From Poritiphilus sp965212595 (GTDB taxonomy: Bacteria > Bacteroidota > Bacteroidia > Flavobacteriales > Flavobacteriaceae), in the NCBI GenBank assembly GCA_965212595.1, contig CBDBVE010000005.1, forward strand, positions 124,001-188,000: 64,000 nucleotides of DNA, in the 5' to 3' direction. The notes beneath the pieces are model-generated. The model was not told where the DNA came from and ran no database searches. It saw only the letters and a program-made list of their open reading frames with translations. Below, one piece after another: positions 9,183 through 18,985 of this stretch. Both the position numbers and the translations under genes were made by a program. Within the stretch, counting starts at the first letter, position 1. Every line of letters starts with the position of its first letter.

Positions 9183-10787
9183 ATGGAAAATTCCTTCGAT
9201 TTAACAAAATACAACATTCGCACCAAGACAGTTTATAGGAACAGTAGTGTTCCCGTACTATATGAACTAGGCCTTAGGCTAGAAAAAGGCACCGCTGTAT
9301 CTGATGTGGGCGCTCTCATGACCTATTCTGGAACAAAGACAGGAAGAAGCCCCAAGGACAAACGAGTGGTAAAACATCCAGACTCCGAAAAGAATATCGA
9401 TTGGGGGTCTATAAACATTGCCTTAGATGAGCATACCTTTATGGTAAATCATGAGAGGGCCATTGATTATCTCAATATTTGTGATCATCTTTTTGTGGTT
9501 GACGCCTTTGCGGGTTGGGACCCCAGGTACCGCCTGAAAGTTAGAATTATCTGTACAAGGGCTTACCATGCCCTATTTATGCAGAATATGCTCATCATGC
9601 CTACAGCCGAGGAACTGGCCTCTTTTGGAGAGCCAGATTATGTCATTTTAAATGCCGGCGGCTTCCCAGCCAACCAGTACACCTCAAATATGACCTCAAA
9701 AACGAGTATAGACGTTAACCTGGAGCGAAAAGAAATTGTGATTTTGGGAACTCAATATGCCGGCGAAATGAAGAAAGGAATTTTTTCTATCATGAATTAT
9801 TTGATGCCACTTGAAAATGTACTGCCTATGCATTGTTCAGCAAATGTTGGCGCCGGGGATGACGTAAGCATATTGTTTGGTTTATCTGGCACCGGAAAAA
9901 CTACGCTAAGTGCAGACCCTAAACGCAAACTTATCGGAGATGATGAGCACTGCTGGACCAATGAAGGAGTCTTTAATATTGAGGGAGGATGTTACGCCAA
10001 AGCGATTAACCTTTCTAAAGAAAGCGAGCCAGATATATACAATGCCATTAAATTTGGTACTGTACTTGAAAATGTGGTGTACGACAAAAACAGCAGGAAG
10101 GTAGATTATTCAGATACTTCAATCACACAGAACACCCGGGCATCATACCCTATAGATTTTATTGAAAGTGTGCAAAAGCCTTGTATAGGAGGACATCCTA
10201 AGAATGTTATTTTCCTTACTTGTGATGCTTTTGGAGTACTGCCCCCAATTTCCAAGCTTACACCGGAGCAGGCGAGCTACCACTTTATTTCTGGTTATAC
10301 CGCCAAAGTAGCCGGGACGGAAATGGGCGTAACGGAGCCACAGGCGACATTCAGTGCTTGCTTTGGAGCTGCCTTTATGATGTGGCACCCGAACAAATAT
10401 GCAGAATTGCTGGCAGAAAAAATTAAAAAACACCAAGCTTCGGCCTGGCTGATTAATACCGGATGGACTGGTGGCCAATACGGTACCGGGTCTCGAATCA
10501 AATTAAAGTACACCCGGGCCATGATCGATGCTATTCACCAGGGAGGTTTTAAAGAAACCACATTTATTGCTGATGAAGCATTTGGCGTTCGTATCCCTGA
10601 ATCCTGTCCTGGAGTCCCTTCCGAAATATTGTTTCCAAAGAACACCTGGGAAAACAAAAGTGCATACGACCTCACGAAAAGCAAGCTTATACAGTTGTTT
10701 AATGAAAACTTCAAGCAGTTTGAAAATGCTGTGAATCCCGAAATTATAAAAGCGGGTCCAAAATCTGGTCTGTCTTTACAGGTTTAG
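9183..10787 (+). CDS. pckA: Phosphoenolpyruvate carboxykinase (ATP)
   Basis: A 534-residue enzyme converting oxaloacetate and ATP to phosphoenolpyruvate, ADP and CO2 at the entry to gluconeogenesis. The P-loop (GLSGTGKTTLS) lies near residue 235, followed by the metal-binding GDDEHCW. The oxaloacetate-binding R(T)GRSPKDKR segment is near residue 50, and TGWTGGQYGTGSRI with the RMID-type helix is in the C-terminal domain. The start at 9183 (MENSFDLTKYNI) matches the family N-terminus; an upstream in-frame GTG at 9120 would add 21 unsupported residues. A hairpin follows the gene. Confidence 0.97.
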   Translation: MENSFDLTKYNIRTKTVYRNSSVPVLYELGLRLEKGTAVSDVGALMTYSGTKTGRSPKDKRVVKHPDSEKNIDWGSINIALDEHTFMVNHERAIDYLNICDHLFVVDAFAGWDPRYRLKVRIICTRAYHALFMQNMLIMPTAEELASFGEPDYVILNAGGFPANQYTSNMTSKTSIDVNLERKEIVILGTQYAGEMKKGIFSIMNYLMPLENVLPMHCSANVGAGDDVSILFGLSGTGKTTLSADPKRKLIGDDEHCWTNEGVFNIEGGCYAKAINLSKESEPDIYNAIKFGTVLENVVYDKNSRKVDYSDTSITQNTRASYPIDFIESVQKPCIGGHPKNVIFLTCDAFGVLPPISKLTPEQASYHFISGYTAKVAGTEMGVTEPQATFSACFGAAFMMWHPNKYAELLAEKIKKHQASAWLINTGWTGGQYGTGSRIKLKYTRAMIDAIHQGGFKETTFIADEAFGVRIPESCPGVPSEILFPKNTWENKSAYDLTKSKLIQLFNENFKQFENAVNPEIIKAGPKSGLSLQV

Positions 10788-10799
10788 AGCTGGTTAAGC

Positions 10800-10836
10800 A
10801 AAAAAAGCCTCGCAAGAAACTCTTGCGGGGCTTGCT
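10800..10836. terminator. Hairpin between pckA and the acyl-CoA oxidase gene
   Basis: An 11-bp stem (arms 10806-10816 and 10822-10832, one G-U pair) encloses a 5-nt loop. The T-run lies on the minus strand (seven A precede the stem on the plus strand). On the plus strand it is a strong hairpin without a good U tract, so it may slow or partly stop pckA transcription. Confidence 0.5.
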
Positions 10837-10885
10837 TATGCATATGCTATTAGTTTATCTTTAAGGTACCTTTATAGATGTAGCA

Positions 10886-13150
10886 ATGCTTCAAACAGAC
10901 TATTCTTCGGGAATACTTCAATACATTCCGTTTTACTATGTCATCTGGTCCGATGACCTACTCTCTGCCTCTGAGGTAGCCGTGGTTAAAAGCGCTGTCA
11001 AACTTGATAAAACACTTGAGGAGGTAGATAGAAAAACCTTACTGAAATGGTTAGATCGCGCCAGGCCCCCAATAAATGGCGAATTGAAAAAATGGAAACA
11101 GACCATTAGCAATTCGGGAATTGGACTTGTAGAAAGTGAGACCTATCCCCTGGCCACTTTTAGTCAGAAAATAGTATGCCAATACAAAACGGAATGTCCG
11201 TTTAACGACCATCTCAAGAATATTGAGTTGAATCTGGGAATTCAGCCCAATCATTACAACCATCTTTTTGATGTGGAGGTACTACATGAGAAGAGTTCAG
11301 GATACTACAATGCCGGTACCTTAGACCTCTTGTTAAAAGGGAACTATGCCAAGGCAATAGACGATTTTCGCAAGACCTTATCCGATCCCCTTTTTAGCTG
11401 GGGTCTTTACAGAGATAAGACGAAATTTAGGTCGAGGGTCTTAGAGCAACTAAAATTTTTGGCTGGCAAGGGTTATGGCGCTATGGCTTATCCGGAGGGC
11501 TACGGCGGGATTGGAGATATTAACACCTATGCCGCAATTTTCGAAAACCTTATGTTCGTGGATGGCAGCCTGGCGGTAAAATTTGGGGTGCAGTTTGGTC
11601 TCTTTGGAGGAAGTATTCAGAAGCTCGGCACAAAAATGCACTGGGATAGCTATCTGAATGCAACAGGAAAAGCAGAACTTTTAGGATGCTTCGCTATGAC
11701 AGAAACCGGTCATGGCTCTAATGTAAGAGGAGTTAAGACCACGGCCACTTACGAACCTCAGACCGATACTATCGTAATTAATACCCCTGGGGAAAATGAT
11801 AACAAAGAATATATAGGAAACGCTTTGCATTCTACCATGGCATCGGTTTTTGCTCAACTGATCGTAAATGGAAAAAACGAAGGTGTTCATGCTATCCTGG
11901 TTCCCCTTAGAAATGAAAATCACGAATTGTTGAAAGGGGTTAGCATTGAAGACAACGGCTATAAATTAGGACTTAATGGTGTTGATAATGGGAAAATATG
12001 GTTTAAACAACTACGTGTTCCAAGAGCAAATCTATTAAATAAATATGGTGAAATTACTGATGAAGGAGTTTACTACTCCGCTATAAAAAATCCCAACAAA
12101 CGCTTCTTCACCATGTTGGGAACTTTGGTGGGAGGCAGAATTTGTGTGGCTAAAGGAGCACTAAGTGGCGCTAAGATGGCCTTGGCCATAGCAGTAAAAT
12201 ATGCCTTGCAAAGAAGACAATTTAATGATAACGTAAAAGTACAGGAGGATCTCATCATGGATTATCCCAGTCATCAGCTTCGACTTACACCGGCAATTGC
12301 CAAGACTTACGTTTATCATATTACCCTAAACAGGCTAATGCAAGAATACGGTGATGAGAATAATTCTGACAAAAGAAAAATTGAAACTCAGGTTGCCGGA
12401 CTCAAATCTGTAATCACCTGGTTTAGTAATGAAACCATTCAAGAGTGCCGAGAAGCCTGCGGAGGTAAGGGGTATCTTGCGGAAAACCGGATTTCTGACC
12501 TAAAGGCCGATGTCGATATTTTTACCACTTTTGAGGGCGATAATACCGTTTTAATGCAGCTGGCCGCCAAGGGAATTTTGTCAGATTTCAAGGCCGAATT
12601 TAATAGCGCGGGTTTTGCGTCCGTACTAAAACTGCTGGGCTCCCAGCTTGGCGCAAAATTGGCTGCCATTAATCCACTTTACACAAATAAAGTAGATAAG
12701 GAGCATTTATTTAGTAGTGATTTTCACAAGCACGCACTTAATTACCGGACCAAACGGCTTACCTATACCCTGGCGATGCGTATAAGAGACTACATTAAAA
12801 AAGGCATGCCGTCTTACCAGGCCTTTTTAAAAGTGCAAACACATCTGCTGGCACTGGGAAAAGCCTATAGCGCTCAGCTTGCCTATGAGTATTTTATCGA
12901 ATTTAATGCTTCCATAACTGACGAAAAGCACAAATTGTTATTTCAGAAACTGGGCACCCTTTACGCCTTGTATGAAATCAGAACGGACGCTTCGTGGTAT
13001 TTAGAACAAGGTTACCTGGGAGGCACTAAATCTAAGGCCATTAGACAGCGTGTAGAACGGCTCTGTACAGAATTAAGACCTCATATTGAAGTCCTGGTAG
13101 ACGGTTACGGCATTCCGGAGTCGTGTCTTACGGCCCCTATTGCATCCTAG
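10886..13150 (+). CDS. Acyl-CoA oxidase / dehydrogenase family protein
   Basis: A 754-residue flavoprotein of the long acyl-CoA oxidase type, which oxidises acyl-CoA to trans-2-enoyl-CoA in fatty-acid beta-oxidation. The middle carries CFAMTETGHGSNVRGVKTTA (FAD/substrate loop of the ACOX family) and a C-terminal catalytic-domain block CREACGGKGYLAENRISDL followed by TFEGDNTVL, where the Glu is the family's catalytic base. Length and the additional C-terminal acyl-CoA oxidase domain (residues about 600-750) separate it from the short (about 380-residue) dehydrogenases. Whether O2 or an electron-transfer flavoprotein takes the electrons cannot be read from sequence. Its end overlaps the convergent DUF2807 gene by 4 bp. 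Confidence 0.9.
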   Translation: MLQTDYSSGILQYIPFYYVIWSDDLLSASEVAVVKSAVKLDKTLEEVDRKTLLKWLDRARPPINGELKKWKQTISNSGIGLVESETYPLATFSQKIVCQYKTECPFNDHLKNIELNLGIQPNHYNHLFDVEVLHEKSSGYYNAGTLDLLLKGNYAKAIDDFRKTLSDPLFSWGLYRDKTKFRSRVLEQLKFLAGKGYGAMAYPEGYGGIGDINTYAAIFENLMFVDGSLAVKFGVQFGLFGGSIQKLGTKMHWDSYLNATGKAELLGCFAMTETGHGSNVRGVKTTATYEPQTDTIVINTPGENDNKEYIGNALHSTMASVFAQLIVNGKNEGVHAILVPLRNENHELLKGVSIEDNGYKLGLNGVDNGKIWFKQLRVPRANLLNKYGEITDEGVYYSAIKNPNKRFFTMLGTLVGGRICVAKGALSGAKMALAIAVKYALQRRQFNDNVKVQEDLIMDYPSHQLRLTPAIAKTYVYHITLNRLMQEYGDENNSDKRKIETQVAGLKSVITWFSNETIQECREACGGKGYLAENRISDLKADVDIFTTFEGDNTVLMQLAAKGILSDFKAEFNSAGFASVLKLLGSQLGAKLAAINPLYTNKVDKEHLFSSDFHKHALNYRTKRLTYTLAMRIRDYIKKGMPSYQAFLKVQTHLLALGKAYSAQLAYEYFIEFNASITDEKHKLLFQKLGTLYALYEIRTDASWYLEQGYLGGTKSKAIRQRVERLCTELRPHIEVLVDGYGIPESCLTAPIAS

Positions 13151-13977
13151 TCTCTCCGCTTATAAAGCTCTGAAGTATCTAAAAACTCGATTAAACTAAT
13201 CTTTGGATCCCCGTAAAGATAGATCTTTGCCGATCCTTTTGAAGACAGTTCCAGGTTCCGGTAGGCGTAGATCCTTGCACTGGAAGTTTCTTCCAAGCTC
13301 GCATTTACGACGGCCGCTTCGAAAGCCTGGCCCTTAAACTTCGCATTTTCCATTAATTTCAGATCCAGGGTATCTGTTGTCCCCTCCATCCGAAGAGATG
13401 CATTTTTATGCATACGCACTGTGTTGGTTTCGCCTACCACATAGATACTCGCATCTACCCTATCCTTAAGTTCCACGTTTAGCGAATCGCTATCCAGATT
13501 AAAATCTCCGGAGCTTATGCCTTCCATATGTATATGGGTGATAGAAGCACTTGCATTTAGTTGCAGGCGGGAAGCGCCATAAGCATTCACAAAGAGTTCA
13601 TCTGTAGACACAATATCCTCCATTTTTATTACTCCTTCCCTCAATACAATGGATTGCAATTCTCTATAGTAGACCGTAATATCAAGTTTTTTCTTGCCCG
13701 TTATTTTATAAAAGGAACTGATAACCAGTTTATCATCTTCAACTTTAAACTTTAATACATCAAGAAGATTATCGTCTGCCGAGATGCTATAGCCCTCTTC
13801 AGCCGATTTCTCAAGATAAATATCCAGATCATCGATGAGTTCTATAGAACTAAAAGGCGGTAGTACTTCCTGAACGTCTACCACGCTCCTATTTCCTTTA
13901 ATTTTTGGTTTTCGCTGGGCTTGCAAGATCCCAAAGGAAAGTACAAGAATGCCGAGAGTTAAATATTTCATTTTCAT
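13147..13977 (-). CDS. Secreted DUF2807 (GIN domain) protein
   Basis: A 276-residue exported protein with a signal peptide (MKMKYLTLGILVLSFGILQAQ). The start may be two codons later (MKYLTLG). The mature part begins around PPFSSIELIDDLDIYLEKS, the typical opening of the DUF2807 'putative auto-transporter adhesin, head GIN' domain, and consists of short beta-strands with a repeating spacing, predicted to fold as a beta-solenoid. Function is unknown. Bacteroidota encode many copies, usually as single envelope proteins, as here. It converges on the acyl-CoA oxidase gene with a 4-bp overlap. Confidence 0.85.
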   Translation of the reverse strand: MKMKYLTLGILVLSFGILQAQRKPKIKGNRSVVDVQEVLPPFSSIELIDDLDIYLEKSAEEGYSISADDNLLDVLKFKVEDDKLVISSFYKITGKKKLDITVYYRELQSIVLREGVIKMEDIVSTDELFVNAYGASRLQLNASASITHIHMEGISSGDFNLDSDSLNVELKDRVDASIYVVGETNTVRMHKNASLRMEGTTDTLDLKLMENAKFKGQAFEAAVVNASLEETSSARIYAYRNLELSSKGSAKIYLYGDPKISLIEFLDTSELYKRRD

Positions 13978-14063
13978 GGGTCTGGTGTTTAAACCTATAA
14001 CGAAAAAAGATCCTTTTAAATATAAGACACAATCGCAAAATTTACGTCACAAATGTGTATATA

Positions 14064-14090
14064 CAAAAAAAGCCCATCAAAAGATGGGCC
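14064..14090 (-). terminator. Rho-independent terminator of the act-cox operon
   Basis: On the minus strand the stem GCCCATC / GATGGGC (14072-14078 and 14083-14089, 4-nt loop) is followed by seven T. It lies 25 bp past the coxA stop and closes the eight-gene respiratory operon. Confidence 0.85.
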
Positions 14091-14113
14091 ATACTATTAT
14101 TTTTTTTGCTGCG

Positions 14114-15943
14114 CTAATGATGTAATTCTTCCTCATCATCCTTAAGCGGAACATTCTGTGGTACATAATCCTGCCCTTGTATTATGTAATCCCCGTTCTC
14201 ATAGGTTTTACTATAGTCATACGGCCAGCGGTATACATGTGGGATTGCTCCTTCCCAATTACCATGTATGTGCTTTTGAGGTGCAGTCCATTCAAGCGTA
14301 GTAGCCAGCCATGGATTCTGCGGTCCTCGTTGGCCATAAAAAATACTGCGAACAAAGTTATAAGCGAAAACCAACTGAGCAGCTGCTGTGATTAGGGCAA
14401 ATACGGTCATTAATACCTGTACATCAGTTAGTTCGTCGAACATAGGGAATGCTGTGTTCTCATAGTACCTTCTAGGTACTCCTGCCATTCCTACAAAGTG
14501 CATTGGGAAGAAAATTCCATATGAGCCCACCGCAGTGACCCAGAAGTGCACATAACTGAGGTTCTTATTCATCATTCTGCCCTGGAACATTTTAGGGAAC
14601 CAATGATATACCCCGGCGAAAAGTCCGTATAGCGCTGAAATACCCATTACCAGGTGGAAGTGGGCAACTACGAAATAGGTATCGTGGACGTTAATATCAA
14701 GAGTACTATCGCCTAATATGATTCCTGTAAGGCCACCTGTAATAAAGGTAGATACCATTCCTATAGAAAAGAGCATCCCTGCATTTAGTTGCAGATTCCC
14801 CTTCCATAAGGTGGTAATCCAGTTAAAAGCTTTTACTGCCGATGGAATTGCAATCAACAGCGTGGTGAAGGTAAATACCGAACCTAAAAAGGGATTCATC
14901 CCTGAAATAAACATATGGTGTCCCCAAACTATGGTAGAGAGGAAGGCAATTGCCAAAATAGAGGCAATCATAGCCCGATATCCAAAAATTGGTTTCCTGG
15001 CATTTACAGACATTACTTCAGAAACCATACCCATCGCAGGTAAAATAACAATATATACTTCGGGGTGTCCCAGGAACCAGAACAAATGTTCAAACAATAC
15101 CGGAGATCCTCCCTGGTAATGCAAGACTTCACCTTGTATAAAAATATCTGAAAGGAAGAACGAAGTACCAAAACTCCTATCCATGATCAGTAAAAGTGCT
15201 GCAGAAAGCAAAACAGGGAATGAGATTACACCAATAATCGCGGTAACTAAAAACGCCCATATGGTAAGGGGTAATCTGGTCATAGACATCCCTTTGGTTC
15301 TCAAATTAAGTACGGTAACAATGTAGTTTAGGGAACCCAAGAGGGAAGAGGCGATAAATACCGCCATTGAAACTAACCAAAGCGTCATTCCCGCTCCAGA
15401 ACCTGGCTGCGACATAGGTAGTGCACTTAGTGGCGGGTATACAGTCCATCCGGCCGCTGCAGGCCCTGCTTCAACAAAGAGCGAAATAACCATGATAACG
15501 CTTGAAAGGAAAAATAACCAATACGATATCATGTTTAAAAAGCCCGAAGCCATATCACGAGCACCGCATTGCAGTGGAATAAGCAGGTTACTAAAGGTAC
15601 CACTTAAACCAGCCGTCAACACAAAGAACACCATGATGGTTCCGTGAATAGTTACCAAAGCAAGGTATACATCGGCATCCATGACGCCATCAGGAGCCCA
15701 TTTGCCCAAAAGTGCTTCGAAAACAGGGAAGGACTCTCCCGGCCATGCCAATTGCATTCTAAAAAGCAAAGACATTGCAATACCAATGAAACCCATGATA
15801 AGACCAGTAATCAAATACTGCTTGGAGATCATCTTATGATCCTGGCTAAATATGTATTTGGTTACGAAGGTCTCTTTATGATGATGTCCGTGATCATGTG
15901 AGTGATCATCTTCGTGGTCGTGTCCTGTTGCTGACATAATCAA
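14114..15943 (-). CDS. coxA: Cytochrome c oxidase subunit I
   Basis: A 609-residue heme-copper oxidase subunit with about 12 membrane helices, housing heme a and the heme a3/CuB centre where O2 is reduced. Clear landmarks are the low-spin heme helix (VTIHGTIMVFF), the CuB His-Tyr helix (WFLGHPEVYIVILPAMG), the His-His pair (WGHHMF) and the heme a3/heme a ligand pair (VHDTYFVVAHFHLVMG). The N-terminus is rich in His and Asp (HDHEDDHSHDHGHHHKE), seen in other flavobacterial copies and perhaps a metal-handling tail. It is the last gene of the act-cox operon, 39 bp after coxB, and probably forms a supercomplex with alternative complex III as shown for Flavobacterium johnsoniae. Confidence 0.97.
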   Translation of the reverse strand: MIMSATGHDHEDDHSHDHGHHHKETFVTKYIFSQDHKMISKQYLITGLIMGFIGIAMSLLFRMQLAWPGESFPVFEALLGKWAPDGVMDADVYLALVTIHGTIMVFFVLTAGLSGTFSNLLIPLQCGARDMASGFLNMISYWLFFLSSVIMVISLFVEAGPAAAGWTVYPPLSALPMSQPGSGAGMTLWLVSMAVFIASSLLGSLNYIVTVLNLRTKGMSMTRLPLTIWAFLVTAIIGVISFPVLLSAALLLIMDRSFGTSFFLSDIFIQGEVLHYQGGSPVLFEHLFWFLGHPEVYIVILPAMGMVSEVMSVNARKPIFGYRAMIASILAIAFLSTIVWGHHMFISGMNPFLGSVFTFTTLLIAIPSAVKAFNWITTLWKGNLQLNAGMLFSIGMVSTFITGGLTGIILGDSTLDINVHDTYFVVAHFHLVMGISALYGLFAGVYHWFPKMFQGRMMNKNLSYVHFWVTAVGSYGIFFPMHFVGMAGVPRRYYENTAFPMFDELTDVQVLMTVFALITAAAQLVFAYNFVRSIFYGQRGPQNPWLATTLEWTAPQKHIHGNWEGAIPHVYRWPYDYSKTYENGDYIIQGQDYVPQNVPLKDDEEELHH

Positions 15944-15982
15944 ACTATTGTTTTACTATTAATTTTTTCTTTTTATAGCTAT

Positions 15983-17041
15983 TTACTCTGCTGGTGCCAT
16001 GGTTTGTCCAAACGTTTGCTGGCTCTCCATCCACTGCTGATATTCTTCTTCAGACTCTACAATAATCTTCATCTGCATATTGTAGTGCGACTTACCGCAA
16101 ATCTTATTGCAAAGTAAAATGTAATCAAATTCCCAGGGATCTGAATTAGGCTCGCCATTGGCCGCTCTTTCTGCCCGTATTTTATTTGTTCTTTTAACTT
16201 TATCGACAACGTCGGGATTCAATCTCATCTCGGCAGTTGTTATTGTCGGAGTAAAAGAGAACTCAGTAGTCATTCCCGGCACACAGTTCATTTGAGCCCT
16301 AAAGTGAGGCATATATGCGGAGTGCAATACATCCTGCGAACGAAATTTGAAATTTACCTTACGGCCTACCGGCAAGTGAAGTTCTTTTACTATAACGTCA
16401 TCTGTGGAATTAGGGTCAGACTCATCCAAACCTAAAACATTGGCTCTATTAATGTCAATCATACGTACATTCGCCATTCCAAGAACGTTATCGGTACCTC
16501 CGTACCTCGCTGTCCAGTTAAATTGCTGAGCATAGAGTTCTATGTTAAGCGGATCATCTTCATCATTGACATCCATGATATTTGTCCAGGTATACAAACC
16601 CCACAAAATTAAACCGGCAAGTACAATTACAGGAATGATCGTCCAGATAAACTCAAGCCGGTCATTATCTGCAAAGAAAAGCGCCTTCTGCCCTTTTCTA
16701 CCGCTGTATTTATAAGCGTAATAGTGCAATAATGCCTGTGTTATGGTCTGAACAAAAAAGATGATTACGAAAGACACAAGCATCAGGTAGTCGTATTCTC
16801 CACCATGCGCAGAAGCCGCCTCGGGAAGAAGTGTTTTTCCGTACTTCCAGAAACTAAAAATAGTAATCCCGTAAATGAATATCAGAAAGGCGAACATAAG
16901 ATAACCATTGTATTTGTTATCCGTATCGTTTGCTATTTCTGAGTGGGCCGTTTTTAGTTGCGACAATTCGAACATTTTGGTCATTTGCCAAATTGCTATA
17001 GCCACTAGCACTAAAACAGTTATGGTCAATAATACAGTCAT
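15983..17041 (-). CDS. coxB: Cytochrome c oxidase subunit II
   Basis: A 352-residue subunit with an N-terminal hydrophobic segment, two more membrane helices (around residues 55-75 and 85-105, and 130-150) and a C-terminal cupredoxin domain that takes electrons into the dinuclear CuA centre. The CuA ligands are visible as HSAYMPHFRAQMNCVPG and LLCNKICGKSHYNMQ (Cys-x3-Cys, His, Met). There is no fused cytochrome c domain, so electrons should come from the ActE or ActA hemes next door. The protein is longer than proteobacterial CoxB because of the extra N-terminal region. It lies between actF and coxA in the operon. Confidence 0.96.
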   Translation of the reverse strand: MTVLLTITVLVLVAIAIWQMTKMFELSQLKTAHSEIANDTDNKYNGYLMFAFLIFIYGITIFSFWKYGKTLLPEAASAHGGEYDYLMLVSFVIIFFVQTITQALLHYYAYKYSGRKGQKALFFADNDRLEFIWTIIPVIVLAGLILWGLYTWTNIMDVNDEDDPLNIELYAQQFNWTARYGGTDNVLGMANVRMIDINRANVLGLDESDPNSTDDVIVKELHLPVGRKVNFKFRSQDVLHSAYMPHFRAQMNCVPGMTTEFSFTPTITTAEMRLNPDVVDKVKRTNKIRAERAANGEPNSDPWEFDYILLCNKICGKSHYNMQMKIIVESEEEYQQWMESQQTFGQTMAPAE

Positions 17042-17072
17042 CTCGTAAAGCTGATATTAAACTTTTAACTAA

Positions 17073-18398
17073 TTAATAATGAAATTGCCTACTTTCTTCG
17101 ATAAACGGGTTTCGCTTTGGCTGCAACGGAGCCAAGGTTAATTCTCTGAAAACAAAGAAAATGAACAGCCCGGCAAAAAACATAGCCGCTCCTATTTCTG
17201 GTAGCCCTATATACCACTGATCTCCAACGGTAGCAGGCATAATCATATTAAAAACATCCAGGTAGTGTCCACAAAGGATCACAATTCCCGTCATCACTAC
17301 AAACCAATTTACCCTCTTGTAATCGCTATTCATCAATAACAATAGCGGGAAGATAAAATTCATCGCCAGCATTCCGAAGAAGGGTAGTTTATAATCTTCG
17401 ATTCTGGTCACAAAATAGGTGACTTCTTCAGGAATGTTAGCATACCAGATCAGCATGAACTGACCGAACCACAGGTAGGTCCAGAAGATGCTAATTGCGA
17501 ACATGAACTTAGCCAAATCATGAATGTGGCTATCGTTAACATCTGGCAAGTATCCTTTAGATTTAAGATATATGGTAATCATTGCGATCACCGTAATACC
17601 CGATACAAACATACTGGCAAAAACATACCAACCAAATAAGGTACTAAACCAGTGTGGGTCAACACTCATGATCCAATCCCAAGACATCATAGATTCTGTC
17701 ACAAGATAGAATACCAGGAAAGCGGCAGACCATCTAAAGTTCTTTTTAAAATTTGAATTGTCATCAGAGGCGTCCTGAGCTAATGATAATTTTCTTGAAT
17801 ACTGTCTGTAAAAAATCCATCCTCCTAAGAAGATAGCTGCTCTTATCAGAAAAAAGGTGGAATTGAGGTAGCCCGATTTATTTTGAAGCAATTCATCATG
17901 CTCAACCACTGATGCATCCATCCATGGGAACATATGGTTCATGTGCATTACAGACATCACCAAAATCACAAATACAATAATCCCTCCGGGTACCAAATAA
18001 CCAGTAATCCCTTCCATAACTCTAAAAAGAATGGGGGACCATCCTGCCTGAGCCGCACGCTGTACTGCGTAAAAAGCTAATACTCCCAGGGCAATCATAA
18101 AGAAAAAGAAGGCTGCAACGTAGAGTGCCGCCCAGGGCCTGTTCTGTAATTGATGTAGTAAATGTTCATCATGCGCTGCATCGTGGCCTTCTCCATGTGC
18201 ATCTGCTGTTGCCCCGTGCGAATCCATTTGAGCAGCCTCTCCATGAGACCCGCCATGTCCGTCATCATGGGCAGCTACTATTGCTTTTGCTTCTTCAACA
18301 GTGCTTGGTGCAGAAACAAAGCCAATACCCATCCCCAAAATGCCCAAGGCCATTAAAATGAAGGACCCTATTCTTAATCTGTTTGAAAACGTATACAT
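17073..18398 (-). CDS. actF: Alternative complex III subunit ActF (quinol:cytochrome c oxidoreductase)
   Basis: A 441-residue, roughly ten-helix membrane protein related to NrfD/ActC. It is one of the two large integral subunits of alternative complex III, which oxidises menaquinol. A His- and Asp-rich loop (residues about 45-85, HDDGHGGSHGEAAQ...) follows the first helix and is an oddity of low complexity. Position between actE and coxB in the order A-B-C-D-E-F-coxB-coxA fits the known flavobacterial operon. Compared with ActC it is shorter and is thought not to carry the main quinone site. Confidence 0.92.
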   Translation of the reverse strand: MYTFSNRLRIGSFILMALGILGMGIGFVSAPSTVEEAKAIVAAHDDGHGGSHGEAAQMDSHGATADAHGEGHDAAHDEHLLHQLQNRPWAALYVAAFFFFMIALGVLAFYAVQRAAQAGWSPILFRVMEGITGYLVPGGIIVFVILVMSVMHMNHMFPWMDASVVEHDELLQNKSGYLNSTFFLIRAAIFLGGWIFYRQYSRKLSLAQDASDDNSNFKKNFRWSAAFLVFYLVTESMMSWDWIMSVDPHWFSTLFGWYVFASMFVSGITVIAMITIYLKSKGYLPDVNDSHIHDLAKFMFAISIFWTYLWFGQFMLIWYANIPEEVTYFVTRIEDYKLPFFGMLAMNFIFPLLLLMNSDYKRVNWFVVMTGIVILCGHYLDVFNMIMPATVGDQWYIGLPEIGAAMFFAGLFIFFVFRELTLAPLQPKRNPFIEESRQFHY

Positions 18399-18414
18399 AT
18401 GCTAAGTTGATGTC

Positions 18415-18975
18415 TTATTTTGTTATGTCTTCTTTGAGTTTCATTACGTATTCCGATACCTGCCACCGCTCATCATGATCTAACTGCCCGGCATACGATC
18501 CCATGGAATTCAGACCGTAATAAATCACGTGGTACGTACTTCCTACAGTGATGTTCCTGGCAACATCATCGTAACTGGGAACTCCCAGTATTTTTTCCCT
18601 CTTTACCAGGTTTCCCTGTCCTTTACCCTGATTACCATGACAGATGGCGCAGTAAATATCATATAGTTCTTTTCCCTTTGCCAGGTTGTCTTCACTTTGA
18701 AGAGAATCTAGCGGACTCAGTTGTAATCTTGCGAGTTCTTTCCCTTCTATATCATTAGCAAACTGATAGGGTACCCATCCTCTTGGAATAGTATTTTCAG
18801 CAGGGTGCATGGCTTCCATTCCGTTTGGGAGAAAGTCTACTTTTCCATAGGTTTCATACCCTACAGGTTCGTACATATTAGGCATGTATTGGTAATTTGG
18901 GCTTTTGTCATTCTTACACGAAGCAACCAAAAAGACCAAGCCGAATACGATTCCTATTTTTAGTAAATTGCTCAT
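18415..18975 (-). CDS. actE: Alternative complex III subunit ActE, monoheme cytochrome c lipoprotein
   Basis: A 186-residue lipoprotein: signal MSNLLKIGIVFGLVFLVASC with the lipobox Cys at residue 20. A single c-type heme motif, CAICH, is at residues 109-113, and a candidate distal Met lies in NSMGSYAG. It carries electrons from the ActA hemes toward the oxidase. The gene is 10 bp after actD and 16 bp before actF, consistent with one transcript. Confidence 0.95.
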   Translation of the reverse strand: MSNLLKIGIVFGLVFLVASCKNDKSPNYQYMPNMYEPVGYETYGKVDFLPNGMEAMHPAENTIPRGWVPYQFANDIEGKELARLQLSPLDSLQSEDNLAKGKELYDIYCAICHGNQGKGQGNLVKREKILGVPSYDDVARNITVGSTYHVIYYGLNSMGSYAGQLDHDERWQVSEYVMKLKEDITK

Positions 18976-18985
18976 AGTATTAAGA